Assembly: GCF_018613535.1 (NCBI RefSeq)
Contig: NZ_JAGGQB010000006.1
Location: forward strand, 1-64,000
Length of the DNA stretch: 64,000 nt
From: Bacillus sp. ISL-51
Lineage (GTDB): Bacteria > Bacillota > Bacilli > Bacillales > Bacillaceae
Direction of reading: 5' to 3'
Shown here: positions 55,494 through 64,000 of the stretch, piece after piece
Layout: each line of letters begins with the position of its first letter
Position numbering within the stretch: the first letter of the stretch is position 1
The notes under the pieces: model-generated
What the model was told of the DNA's origin: nothing
Database searches by the model: none
Seen by the model: the letters and a program-made list of their open reading frames with translations, nothing else
Translations under genes and position numbers: made by a program

Positions 55494-57185
55494 ATGGAGT
55501 TAGTCATTGGGTTATTGATTATACTGCTCGTTCTGTTTGCGGCGGGCTACTTTTTCAGGAAAAAAATCTATACGGAAATTGATCGGCTGGAGTCATGGAA
55601 AATTGAAATTTTAAACCGTTCGATTGTGGAAGAAATGTCCAAGATTAAACATCTAAAAATGACCGGGCAGACGGAAGAATTCTTTGAAAGATGGCGCGAT
55701 GAGTGGGATGAAATTGTGACAGCCCATTTGCCGAAAGTTGAAGAGCTCCTTTACGATGCCGAGGAGAACGCGGACAAATACCGTTTTAAAAAAGCGAACC
55801 AGGTCCTTGTCCATATTGATGATCTCCTGACCGCGGCCGAATCGAATATAGAAGGCATTCTTCGCGAGATCAGCGACCTTGTGACAAGCGAGGAAAAAAG
55901 CCGCGGAGAGATCGAACAGGTGCGCGAGCAGTATTCAAAAGCGCGGAAAAACCTTCTGGCATACAGCCATCTCTACGGAGAGCTTTATAACAGCCTTGAG
56001 ACAGATTTGGATGAGATTTGGAGCGGAATAAAACAGTTCGAAGAAGAGACGGAAGGCGGAAATTATATTGCGGCGAGAAAAGTGCTGCTTGAACAGGACC
56101 GCAGGCTCGATCAGCTTCAAACATACATAAATGACGTTCCGAAATTGCTCGCGGACTGTAAGCAGACCGTGCCGAACCAAATTGCCAAGCTGAAAGACGG
56201 CTACCGTGAAATGACGGAAAAAGGCTACAAACTGGAGCATATTCAAATTGAAAAAGAACTGGATACACTGTCAAATCAATTAAAACGGGCGGAGAACGCG
56301 CTTTTAGAGGAGCTGGACGTCGATGAAGCATCGTCCGTGCTTCAGCTGATTGATGAAACGATCCAGTCCATGTATGAACAGCTTGAAGGCGAAGTGGAGG
56401 CAGGGCAGTCGGTATTAAGCAAAATGCCGGAGCTGATCATTGCATATGAGAAGCTGGAGGAAGAAAAGGACCGCACCAAAGCCGAAACGGAGCTTGTTAA
56501 GGAAAGCTATCAGCTGACAGCGGGAGAGCTCAGCAAACAAAATGCGTTTGAAAAGCGTATGGAAACAATCGGCCGGCTCCTTGAGCAGGCGAGAGAAAAG
56601 CTGGACGGGGAGCATGTCGCTTACTCCCTGTTAATAGAAGAAGTTGACGCCATAGAGAAGCAGATGGAAGAGGTTCAGAAAGAACATGCCGAATACCGCC
56701 AAAATCTTCAGGCGCTCAGGAAAGAGGAGCTGCAGGCAAGAGAGACGCTCACGCGGCTGCGGAAAATCATTTCTGACACGTCAAGGATGCTGCAAAAAAG
56801 CAATATTCCGGGCATCCCCGAACATGTGAAAGACAAGCTGGAGACGGCACATCTTCACATAGAAGAAACCATAAACCAGCTGCAAGAGCTTCCGTTAAAT
56901 ATGGAGGAAGCCGGCAGACATCTGGAGCAGGCGGAAAACATCGTCACTGAGGTCAGCAAGGAAGCGGAAGAACTTGTGATTCAGGTAAAACTCATTGAAC
57001 GAATCATCCAGTTCGGCAATCGTTTCCGAAGCCAGAATCACATATTATCAGAACAGCTGAAAGAAGCGGAACGGCTTTTTTACACATACAGCTACAATGA
57101 AGCATATGAGATTGCTGCCGAAGCGGTTGAAAAAGCGGCTCCCGGCGCGGTGAAAAGCATTAAAGCCGATCAATCTGCATCATAA
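55494..57185 (+). CDS. ezrA: Septation ring regulator EzrA
   Basis: A 563-aa membrane-bound inhibitor of FtsZ ring formation that also links division to cell-wall synthesis. One N-terminal membrane helix (LVIGLLIILLVLFAAGYFF), then spectrin-like coiled-coil repeats to the end. The C-terminal patch with RSQNHILSEQLKEAERLFYT and YSYNEAYEIAAEAVE is the conserved QNR-type motif region (RFRSQN). Length is one residue longer than B. subtilis EzrA. The ATG follows CAAGGGGG. Confidence 0.95.
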   Translation: MELVIGLLIILLVLFAAGYFFRKKIYTEIDRLESWKIEILNRSIVEEMSKIKHLKMTGQTEEFFERWRDEWDEIVTAHLPKVEELLYDAEENADKYRFKKANQVLVHIDDLLTAAESNIEGILREISDLVTSEEKSRGEIEQVREQYSKARKNLLAYSHLYGELYNSLETDLDEIWSGIKQFEEETEGGNYIAARKVLLEQDRRLDQLQTYINDVPKLLADCKQTVPNQIAKLKDGYREMTEKGYKLEHIQIEKELDTLSNQLKRAENALLEELDVDEASSVLQLIDETIQSMYEQLEGEVEAGQSVLSKMPELIIAYEKLEEEKDRTKAETELVKESYQLTAGELSKQNAFEKRMETIGRLLEQAREKLDGEHVAYSLLIEEVDAIEKQMEEVQKEHAEYRQNLQALRKEELQARETLTRLRKIISDTSRMLQKSNIPGIPEHVKDKLETAHLHIEETINQLQELPLNMEEAGRHLEQAENIVTEVSKEAEELVIQVKLIERIIQFGNRFRSQNHILSEQLKEAERLFYTYSYNEAYEIAAEAVEKAAPGAVKSIKADQSAS

Positions 57186-57192
57186 CGAGACA

Positions 57193-57229
57193 AACTGCAC
57201 CCTGATTGAATCAGAGGTGCAGTTTTTTT
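57193..57229 (+). terminator. Terminator after ezrA
   Basis: ACTGCACC/AGGTGCAGT with an inner CTGATT/AATCAG stem and TTTTTTT. Confidence 0.92.
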
Positions 57230-57246
57230 ACGGCGTCTTTTAACAC

Positions 57247-57290
57247 AAAAAAACGCCTGCGGCTGAAATAGATTCAATCCGCAGGCGCTA
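57247..57290 (-). terminator. Terminator of braB
   Basis: On the minus strand CGCCTGCGG/CCGCAGGCG hairpin with a long loop, followed by seven T. Confidence 0.85.
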
Positions 57291-57296
57291 AGCCCG

Positions 57297-58637
57297 TTAT
57301 GAATTTGCTTTATTCAGCTCAATGGGCGGGCTGATGAAAAACGTGATGATATAGCCGATAATGGCTCCTGCAATCCCCGGGAGAACCCAGCCGATCCCCA
57401 TGCTGTAGAGCGGAAGATTGTCATTCAAAAACGAATTCAATGACCCAAGCGGGATTCCGGCAGCCTTTAGGCCGTCTAAAATACTGAATAAACCCGTTCC
57501 GATCAGGCAAGCAATATAGACTTCCCGTCTTTCCTTGAATATTTTATCAATAAAAGAAAGGATAATAATGACAATCGCCAGCGGGTAAATCGCTGATAAG
57601 ATGGGAACTGAGAATGCAATGATCTCAGCGAGCCCGAAGTTAGAAATCGCCAGACTGAACAGTGTGACAATGGTAACCACCATTTTGTATGATAAAGCGG
57701 GAATCAGTTTTGAAAAATATTCGCCGCAAGATGTGACAAGCCCGATGCTTGTGGTTAAACACGCAACCGTGATTGCTGCACCGAGTACAATGTTGCCTAA
57801 TGAACCGAACAAGTAATTAGATGATGCTGATAAAATCTTTGCTCCTTCTCCAAGCGGCCCGACAGCGTCTGTGCTCGTTGCGCCCAAGTAAGCCAATGAT
57901 AAATAAATGAATGTTAAACCGGCAGCTGCAATAAGCCCCGCTTTAATACAAGCGGCTGCCAGCGCTTTCCGCTGTGTGACGCCTCTGCTTTTTACCGCGT
58001 TGACCGCAACAACGCCGAATACGATCGAAGCGAGTGCGTCCATAGTTTTATAGCCCTCTAGAAATCCTTTGAAAACCGGTGTTCCCGAATAGGATGAATG
58101 TACGGCTCCAAGCCCTCCCATCGGAGTCACGATAGCTTTAACGACGATGATCAAAATGATTCCGAATTTAATCGGAGTGAGGATTTTTCCGACTCTGTCC
58201 ACTACTTTGGACGGATTGAGTGCTAAATAATACGTAATGGCAAAAAATATCAGTGTGAAAATAAATAAAGATAATCTCTCAGGAACCCCGGTAAGGAAAG
58301 GAAGTGCGCCGATTTCATATGAAACCGTTCCTGTCCGCGGGATCGCAAAAAGCGGTCCGATTGATAAGTACAGTACAACGGTAAAAACAGTGCCGAATAC
58401 CGGATGGGCTTTATCAGCAAGCCCTTTGGCATCCTTGCCGGTTAAGGCGATGGCGATAATCCCCAAAAGAGGGAGACCTACGCCGGTCAGTAAAAAACCG
58501 CCCATCGCTTTCCATACGTTATGACCGGCCGCTTGTCCAAGCTCTGGCGGATATATCATATTTCCTGCCCCGAAAAAAAGCGCGAACAGCATGAAACCGA
58601 TAATAACGGTATCTTTGACAGGTAGTGAGTGTTTCAT
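57297..58637 (-). CDS. braB: Branched-chain amino acid transporter BraB
   Basis: A 446-aa Na+-coupled symporter of the LIVCS family for Leu/Ile/Val with 12 hydrophobic segments. Family features: FALFFGAGNMIYPPELGQAAG near residue 20, AIPRTGTVSYEIG and LTTSIGLVTSCGEYFSKL. The ATG at 58637 follows AGGAGGACTT; 13 upstream open codons are not used. In B. subtilis braB is repressed by CodY and ScoC; operators were not identified here. Divergent from nifZ. Confidence 0.93.
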   Translation of the reverse strand: MKHSLPVKDTVIIGFMLFALFFGAGNMIYPPELGQAAGHNVWKAMGGFLLTGVGLPLLGIIAIALTGKDAKGLADKAHPVFGTVFTVVLYLSIGPLFAIPRTGTVSYEIGALPFLTGVPERLSLFIFTLIFFAITYYLALNPSKVVDRVGKILTPIKFGIILIIVVKAIVTPMGGLGAVHSSYSGTPVFKGFLEGYKTMDALASIVFGVVAVNAVKSRGVTQRKALAAACIKAGLIAAAGLTFIYLSLAYLGATSTDAVGPLGEGAKILSASSNYLFGSLGNIVLGAAITVACLTTSIGLVTSCGEYFSKLIPALSYKMVVTIVTLFSLAISNFGLAEIIAFSVPILSAIYPLAIVIIILSFIDKIFKERREVYIACLIGTGLFSILDGLKAAGIPLGSLNSFLNDNLPLYSMGIGWVLPGIAGAIIGYIITFFISPPIELNKANS

Positions 58638-58829
58638 AAAAGTCCTCCTAAATACTATGTTGAAATATTCTGTCAATTAATTGTCAGATAATATAACAAA
58701 ACGAACATTACTTATTATATGGAAAAGTGGAGAGAAGTCAATACTCGTTTTATTGCGAAATTATATTTATTTTTGTTATGGTAACATAAATATCATACGA
58801 TGTACCGTTTTCATAAAGGAGTTAAAAAA

Positions 58830-59975
58830 ATGATATATTTAGATAACAGCTCAACGACCGAGCCGTATGAAGACGTTTTGGAAGTATATAAACAGACAAG
58901 CAGCCGTTATTTCGGCAATCCGTCGTCCCTGCATCGGTTAGGAACTGAGACGGAGCAGCTTCTTGAAGCGGCAGCGCAGCAAATAAAAAAAACCTTACGT
59001 TTGAAAAATTATGATATTGTATTTACATCAGGCGCCACTGAAGCGAATAACGCCGCTTTAAAGGGAGCTGCTTGGGCGAATATGAAGAAGGGCAGGCATA
59101 TCATTGCTACAGCCGTTGAACATCCGTCAGTGACTGAGACGCTTGATCAGCTGACAGAGCTGTTTGGCTTTGAGGTCACATATCTTCCCGTCAATCAAGA
59201 CGGCTTTGTGTCCGTTCAGGATGTAAAAGAAGCCATCAGGCCGGATACAATCATGGTCAGTATGATGCATGTCAACAATGAGGTCGGTTCCATCCAGCCG
59301 GTAAAGGAAACAGGCGATCTCCTTAAACAGCACCGGGATATTCTGTTTCATGTCGACCATGTGCAGGGCATTCATAAAGTCCCCCTTTCAATAGAGGAGG
59401 CGGGCATTGACCTTTGCACCATCTCAGGGCATAAATTTCATGGTTTAAAAGGAACGGGAGCGCTCTTGGTCAAAAAGGGAACCCGCTTAAATCCCCTTAT
59501 AACGGGCGGCTCGCAGCAAAAAGGCATTCGAGCCGGTACAGAACACACAGCAGGCGCCGTTTCTCTTGCAAAAGCCGTAAACCTTTCTGCCCGTGAGATG
59601 GCAGAGCGGCTTTCTTCCATGGAGGAAGCTAAGAAGGTGCTGATCAAAAGGCTGAGAGAAACGGAAGGAGTTGTGATCAACACTCCCGCCGAAAACAGCG
59701 CGCCGCACATTATTAACTTCTCCGTTCCGGGTGTGAAGGCCGAAGTTCTCCTGCACATGCTTGAGGAGAAGGGCATTTATGTTTCTACAACCGCGGCCTG
59801 TTCAGCGAGAGAGCATAAACCGAGCCGCGTGCTTTTGCAAATGAATAAGGGCGAACAGATTGCGTCAAGCAGCATCAGAGCCAGCCTGAATTTCAGCCAG
59901 ACAGCAGAGGTCGCAGAGCCGTTTATGAACGCGCTTGTACCGGCTGTTCAAAAACTAAAAAAAATGATGAGGTAG
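58830..59975 (+). CDS. nifZ: Cysteine desulfurase NifZ (thiI partner)
   Basis: A 381-aa PLP-dependent cysteine desulfurase of the NifS class. PLP lysine Lys202 is in [14 protein letters not shown], the active-site cysteine Cys324 is in [18 protein letters not shown], and [14 protein letters not shown] near 70 helps bind PLP. In B. subtilis it gives persulfide sulfur to ThiI for 4-thiouridine in tRNA. The ATG at 58830 follows AAAGGAG. thiI begins 3 nt after its stop, so the two form an operon. Confidence 0.93.
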   Translation: MIYLDNSSTTEPYEDVLEVYKQTSSRYFGNPSSLHRLGTETEQLLEAAAQQIKKTLRLKNYDIVFTSGATEANNAALKGAAWANMKKGRHIIATAVEHPSVTETLDQLTELFGFEVTYLPVNQDGFVSVQDVKEAIRPDTIMVSMMHVNNEVGSIQPVKETGDLLKQHRDILFHVDHVQGIHKVPLSIEEAGIDLCTISGHKFHGLKGTGALLVKKGTRLNPLITGGSQQKGIRAGTEHTAGAVSLAKAVNLSAREMAERLSSMEEAKKVLIKRLRETEGVVINTPAENSAPHIINFSVPGVKAEVLLHMLEEKGIYVSTTAACSAREHKPSRVLLQMNKGEQIASSSIRASLNFSQTAEVAEPFMNALVPAVQKLKKMMR

Positions 59976-59978
59976 CAT

Positions 59979-61184
59979 ATGAATTACGATCACATCTTAA
60001 TCCGCTTTGGGGAAATATCCACAAAGGGAAAAAACAGACGCAGTTTTATTGAAAGATTAAAACAAAACATCAGACTGGTATTAAAGGATTATAAAAAAGT
60101 AAAATATTTTTCAAACCGGGACCGGATGACCATTACATTAAACGGAGAAAATCCGGAGGAAATTTGTTCCTTATTAAAGAATATATTCGGCATTCAAAGT
60201 TTTAGTCTCGCTATTAAATGCGAAAGCAGGCTGGACGAAATTAAAAAAACGGCATTAGCCGCGATAGAAGGCAAATACACACCCGGGAGCACTTTTAAAG
60301 TCGCGACAAAACGGGCTTACAAGCAGTTTGAATTAAATACGAATGAAATGAATGCTGAAATCGGCGCCCATATTTTGAAAAACACAGAAGGATTAACCGT
60401 TGATGTGAAAAACCCGGATATTCCGCTCAGGATTGAGATCAGGGAAGAAGCGACATTCCTGACCATCCGCGATGAAAAAGGCGCGGGCGGGCTTCCTGTC
60501 GGTTCAGCGGGCAAAGCAATGCTCATGCTTTCCGGCGGTTTTGACAGCCCTGTCGCCGGTTTTTACGCGATGAAACGCGGACTGTCAGTGGAAGCCGTGC
60601 ATTTTTTCAGTCCGCCGTATACAAGCGAACGGGCGAAGCAGAAGGTAATGGATCTCGCGGGATGCCTTGCGCGGTTCGGAGGCAGCATGACGCTTCATAT
60701 CGTGCCGTTTACAAAAACGCAGGAGCTCATCCAAAAACAAATACCTGAAAACTACACGATGACGGCCACGCGGCGCCTCATGCTCCAAATAGCTGACAGA
60801 ATCAGAGAAGAGCGAAACGCCCTTGCGATTATAACGGGAGAAAGCCTCGGCCAAGTGGCGAGCCAGACGCTTGAGAGCATGTATGCGATTAACGCCGTGA
60901 CTGCAACACCGGTTTTGCGGCCTTTAATCGGAATGGACAAAACAGAAATCATCGAGAAATCAAAAGAAATCGGCACGTATGAGACAAGTATTCAGCCGTT
61001 TGAGGACTGCTGCACCATCTTTACACCGCCAAGCCCGAAAACACGCCCGAAAAAAGAAAAAATCGAGCACTTCGAAAGCTTTGTTGATTTTGAGCCGCTG
61101 ATTGAAGAGGCGGCGGCCGGGATTGAAACCGTCACTATTTACTCAGAACAAGAAGCACACGATAAATTCGCCGATTTGTTTTAA
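59979..61184 (+). CDS. thiI: tRNA 4-thiouridylate synthase ThiI
   Basis: A 401-aa enzyme that adenylates U8 of tRNA and inserts sulfur. An N-terminal ferredoxin-like plus THUMP region (ILIRFGEISTKGKNRRSF ... ) precedes the PP-loop ATPase, LMLSGGFDSPVAGFYAMKRG near residue 182. The rhodanese domain of the E. coli protein is absent, as in other Bacillus, where a dedicated desulfurase takes its place. A conserved CC in FEDCCTIFTPPSPKTRP is seen. The ATG follows GATGAGG. Confidence 0.94.
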   Translation: MNYDHILIRFGEISTKGKNRRSFIERLKQNIRLVLKDYKKVKYFSNRDRMTITLNGENPEEICSLLKNIFGIQSFSLAIKCESRLDEIKKTALAAIEGKYTPGSTFKVATKRAYKQFELNTNEMNAEIGAHILKNTEGLTVDVKNPDIPLRIEIREEATFLTIRDEKGAGGLPVGSAGKAMLMLSGGFDSPVAGFYAMKRGLSVEAVHFFSPPYTSERAKQKVMDLAGCLARFGGSMTLHIVPFTKTQELIQKQIPENYTMTATRRLMLQIADRIREERNALAIITGESLGQVASQTLESMYAINAVTATPVLRPLIGMDKTEIIEKSKEIGTYETSIQPFEDCCTIFTPPSPKTRPKKEKIEHFESFVDFEPLIEEAAAGIETVTIYSEQEAHDKFADLF

Positions 61185-61212
61185 AATCTGTATACAATTA
61201 CCAAAGTTTTTC

Positions 61213-61243
61213 TGAATGAAGCCATGTGTTTTATCACATTCTA
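61213..61243 (+). promoter_or_regulatory. SigG promoter of sspA
   Basis: TGAATG (61213-61218), 18-nt spacer, CATTCTA (61237-61243) fit the forespore SigG consensus. Confidence 0.8.
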
Positions 61244-61265
61244 TACTCACAAGGAGGTGATACAC

Positions 61266-61481
61266 ATGGCACAATCAAACAGCGGAAACAGCAACCAACT
61301 GCTAGTACCAGGGGCTGCTCAAGCTATCGACCAAATGAAGTACGAAATCGCTTCTGAATTCGGTGTAAACCTTGGACCGGAAACAACTTCTCGCGCCAAT
61401 GGTTCTGTTGGAGGAGAAATCACTAAACGTCTAGTTTCTTTCGCTCAGCAAAGCATGGGCGGAAGCAACCAGCAGTTTTAA
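61266..61481 (+). CDS. sspA: Alpha-type small acid-soluble spore protein SspA
   Basis: A 71-aa alpha/beta-type SASP that coats spore DNA. The core [27 protein letters not shown] and [21 protein letters not shown] is near-identical to B. subtilis SspA. The GPR protease cleavage site is within YEIASEF. ATG at 61266 follows a strong AAGGAGGTG. Forespore SigG promoter and terminator make it monocistronic. Confidence 0.97.
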   Translation: MAQSNSGNSNQLLVPGAAQAIDQMKYEIASEFGVNLGPETTSRANGSVGGEITKRLVSFAQQSMGGSNQQF

Positions 61482-61504
61482 TCACAATTTCACATAATGG
61501 CTAA

Positions 61505-61530
61505 GGAGCGGGGATGCCCCCGCTCTTTTT
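61505..61530 (+). terminator. Terminator after sspA
   Basis: GAGCGGGG/CCCCGCTC hairpin and TTTTT. Confidence 0.9.
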
Positions 61531-61629
61531 CATATATAAAATACACGAAGAAGAATAGGGATTTATGCATATCTTTATTGTAACGTCCTCTGTTTATGTA
61601 TAATGGATAAAGAAAGTGAGGAGTTGTTC

Positions 61630-63216
61630 GTGTTAAAACGAGAAGATTTAATCGCCCCAATGAACTATAACCTTGTGAATGAAATAGAAAAATTCAGCCG
61701 TTCGAAAGAGAAGAACGCGCTTATGTGGGAAGATCAAAAAGGCAATAAAAGAGTCTGGACGTATGAAAAACTGATGGAAGAAACGAATAAAATCGGCGCC
61801 CGGCTGAAGGGACTTGGCTTTGAAAAAGGTGATAAGCTGATCGTCATGGTTCCGAGAGTGCTTGAGGCATATGCCGTCTATTTGGCTATTTTAAAAGCGG
61901 GAATGGTCGTCATTCCTTGCTCGGAAATGCTCCGCGCTAAAGATCTTGAATACCGGATCAAACATGCGGGTGTAAAAGGCGCCATTGTTTATTCTTCATT
62001 TGTCAATGCGTTTCAAGATGTGAAAACAAATGAGCTAGTGACACTTTCTATCGGTGAAAGTGATGCCGGCTGGAAAAACCTCTTAACGATAGAAGCGAAC
62101 GGAGACAGCTTTCAAACGGCTGACACAACGAGAGAGGATATGGCGTTTTTATCCTATACATCCGGTACGACCGGCCAGCCTAAAGCTGTTGTACATACAC
62201 ATGGCTGGGCCTTTGCCCATTTGAAAACATCCGCCGGTGCATGGCTCGGCATTTCTGAAAAGGACACGGTCTGGGCCACCGCCGCGCCCGGCTGGCAGAA
62301 GTGGGTGTGGAGCCCGCTGCTTGCAGTTCTCGGAAGCGGAGCAACAGGATTTATTTATCACGGAAGATTTGATGCCGAAACGTATTTAGAGCTGTTGAAC
62401 CGCTATCAAATCAATGTATTCTGCTGTACGCCGACAGAATACCGCCTGATGGCAAAGGTAGAGAATTTGGACAAATACGACCTTTCTTCTCTTCACAGCG
62501 CCGTTTCTGCGGGTGAACCATTAAACCGAGAAGTCATCGACATTTTCCAAAAGCATTTCGGCATCAAAGTGAGAGACGGATACGGCCAAACGGAGAGCAC
62601 GCTGTTAGTCGGCGTTCTGAAAGATATGGACATTAAACCGGGAAGCATGGGGAAACCGACACCCGGGAATCAAGTAGAAATCATTAACGATGAAGGCGAA
62701 ATTTGCGGAGTCGGCGAAACAGGCGACATCGCCGTGCATCTCAGCACTCCTGCACTGTTTAAAGAATACTACAAAGACCCTGAAAGAACGAAAAAACAAA
62801 TCCGCGGTGATTACTTCCTGACCGGTGACCGCGCAAAAAAAGACGAGGACGGCTATTTTTGGTTTGAAAGCCGCAACGATGACATCATTGTCAGTTCCGG
62901 CTATACAATCGGACCGTTTGAAGTGGAAGACGCGCTTGTGAAGCATCCTGAGGTAAAAGAATGCGCCGTAGTGGCGAGTCCGGATGAAATCAGAGGCTCG
63001 ATCGTGAAAGCATATGTCGTCCTGCAAAACGAGGAAACACGAAGTGACGAACTTGTAAAAGAACTGCAAAACCACGTCAAAACGATAACAGCGCCTTACA
63101 AATATCCGAGAGAGATTGAATTTGTGGAAAGCCTTCCGAAAACAGCTTCAGCGAAAATCAGACGTGTTGAGCTGAGACAGCGTGAAGAACGGCTTAAAGC
63201 GGATAAAAAAGCTTAA
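61630..63216 (+). CDS. mbcS: Medium/branched-chain acyl-CoA synthetase MbcS
   Basis: A 528-aa AMP-forming acyl-CoA synthetase. Adenylation motif FLSYTSGTTGQPKAVVHTHGWA, then GYGQTEST (A5), FLTGDRAKKDEDGYFWFESRNDDIIVSSGYTIGP (A7/A8) and LPKTASAKIRRVELR (A10 lysine). B. subtilis MbcS (YtcI) activates isobutyrate, 2-methylbutyrate and the like for branched fatty-acid synthesis. It starts with GTG (61630) 6 nt after GAGGAG; an open ATG nine codons earlier overlaps this site. A TATAAT hexamer lies just before that ATG. Paralogue of acsA in the same window. Confidence 0.9.
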   Translation: MLKREDLIAPMNYNLVNEIEKFSRSKEKNALMWEDQKGNKRVWTYEKLMEETNKIGARLKGLGFEKGDKLIVMVPRVLEAYAVYLAILKAGMVVIPCSEMLRAKDLEYRIKHAGVKGAIVYSSFVNAFQDVKTNELVTLSIGESDAGWKNLLTIEANGDSFQTADTTREDMAFLSYTSGTTGQPKAVVHTHGWAFAHLKTSAGAWLGISEKDTVWATAAPGWQKWVWSPLLAVLGSGATGFIYHGRFDAETYLELLNRYQINVFCCTPTEYRLMAKVENLDKYDLSSLHSAVSAGEPLNREVIDIFQKHFGIKVRDGYGQTESTLLVGVLKDMDIKPGSMGKPTPGNQVEIINDEGEICGVGETGDIAVHLSTPALFKEYYKDPERTKKQIRGDYFLTGDRAKKDEDGYFWFESRNDDIIVSSGYTIGPFEVEDALVKHPEVKECAVVASPDEIRGSIVKAYVVLQNEETRSDELVKELQNHVKTITAPYKYPREIEFVESLPKTASAKIRRVELRQREERLKADKKA

Positions 63217-63237
63217 TACAGAAAAGAGTGAGCGTGA

Positions 63238-64000
63238 ATGAAAGCGATTTGGCACGGCGGTTTCATTTATACAATGCTTGAGGAGAACCAGGTTACAGAA
63301 GCTGTTTATATTGAAGACGGCATTATCAGGCAAACAGGCAGTTATTCCGAGCTGATTGAGGCATACGGTTCAGATGATACAGCTGACATAGATTTGAAAG
63401 GGGCTGTCATGTTTCCTGGCTTCACAGACAGCCATCTGCATTTGATCGGACACGGGGAAAAACTGCTTCGCCTTGATTTGTCGGGCCTGACGTCAAAAGA
63501 AGCGATTTTGCAAGCCGCAAAAGAAGCCGAACGGGGGCTTGCGGACGGTGAATGGCTGATTGGCGAAGGCTGGAATGAAAATCAATTTGCACAGCCGAAT
63601 CATTTGACAAAACATGACCTAGACCCGCTGTTTCCAGACCGTCCCGTTCTGCTGAAGCGTGTGTGCAGGCACGCGGCTGCGGTCAACTCCGTCGCATTGC
63701 GTGCCGCGGGTATTACTAGCGAAACATCCGATCCGGACGGCGGAGTGATCGCCCGGGATGACGGGGAGCCGACAGGACTTCTGCTTGATAAAGCCCAAGA
63801 GCTTGTTACACAGGTCTTGCCGCCAGTCTCACTGGATTATGTAAAGCGCGCTCTTCAAACAGCGATTACGGATTGCTGGTCAAAAGGATTGACCGGGGGG
63901 CACTCAGAGGATTTGGCATACTACGGAGACGTCTGTGTTCCTGTTACAGCGTATGAGTCGTTAACCGGCAGCGGACTGTATCCTTTCCGCGCGCATTTGC
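63238..64000 (+). CDS. ytcJ: Amidohydrolase YtcJ (5' part)
   Basis: The first 254 codons of an amidohydrolase-3-family protein; the rest lies past the window. Metal site GAVMFPGFTDSHLHLIGHG near residue 60 and EWLIGEGWNENQF near 108 are typical of YtcJ-like hydrolases. B. subtilis YtcJ is a putative metal-dependent hydrolase of unknown substrate, near mbcS as here. The ATG at 63238 is preceded by AGAGTGAGCG. The frame is open to the end of the window. Confidence 0.88.
   Translation, partial: MKAIWHGGFIYTMLEENQVTEAVYIEDGIIRQTGSYSELIEAYGSDDTADIDLKGAVMFPGFTDSHLHLIGHGEKLLRLDLSGLTSKEAILQAAKEAERGLADGEWLIGEGWNENQFAQPNHLTKHDLDPLFPDRPVLLKRVCRHAAAVNSVALRAAGITSETSDPDGGVIARDDGEPTGLLLDKAQELVTQVLPPVSLDYVKRALQTAITDCWSKGLTGGHSEDLAYYGDVCVPVTAYESLTGSGLYPFRAHL

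Noticed and set aside
58770..58795. TTATG/CATAA palindrome between braB and nifZ as an operator
   Set aside because: It is short and in AT-rich DNA; no known regulator motif matched by eye.

Overview
The window is chromosomal DNA from a member of the Bacillus subtilis species complex. Gene order and protein sequences follow the B. subtilis ytfP-to-ytcJ segment (murJ, pbuO, trmB, malS, sftA, murC, aroA, ccpA, motPS, acuABC/acsA, tyrS, rpsD, ezrA, thiI, sspA). The divergence and the accessory genes fit the B. amyloliquefaciens/velezensis group best. That species call is inference from memory of these genomes, not a database match. No rRNA or tRNA gene, complete insertion sequence or CRISPR array was seen.

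Layout. 1-600: wreck of a sugar locus (GH4 glycosidase tail joined to an RpiR-like helix-turn-helix). 600-11800: cse60, opuD, ytfP, murJ, an rRNA pseudouridine synthase, ytzE, the ABC transporter pair ythP/ythQ (each with one frameshift), pbuO and pepV. 11800-24300: mostly small housekeeping genes (cysteine synthase-like ytkP, thpR, lipid kinase ytlR, ytmP, trmB, lactonase ytnP, malic enzyme malS, ytoP, ytoQ, ytpPQR). 24400-38460: DNA translocase sftA, murC, the stress operon ytxGHJ, aroA, ccpA, the Na+ flagellar stator motPS, and the acetate module acuABC/acsA with catabolite-control sites. 38460-40060: T-box-regulated tyrS.

40060-50560 is the accessory part. This stretch of about 10.5 kb lies between tyrS and rpsD. 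It holds a possible stress-induced 41-aa ORF, azlCD-type branched-chain amino acid exporter genes with a TrmB-family regulator and a perfect palindromic operator, a CDF cation transporter, a streptothricin-acetyltransferase-like gene, an arginine-rich CotG-like spore coat protein behind a SigK-type promoter, an SGNH hydrolase, a 42-aa membrane peptide, a secreted peptide resembling the precursor of antimicrobial peptide LCI, a frameshifted ABM monooxygenase, a DUF2568 membrane protein, decayed MFS and HNH-endonuclease remnants, and flavohaemoprotein hmp with an NsrR-like palindrome. The mix of cargo and remnants makes this an integration/turnover hot spot.

50560-64000 returns to the backbone: rpsD with its S4-type leader, dgcP, free-methionine-sulfoxide reductase ytsP, refZ, hisJ, ezrA, braB, nifZ-thiI (sulfur transfer for s4U), spore protein sspA behind a SigG promoter, acyl-CoA synthetase mbcS and the 5' part of ytcJ.

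Starts were set by ribosome binding sites and by remembered lengths of B. subtilis homologues. Promoter and operator calls are eye matches to consensus sequences and are weaker than the gene calls.
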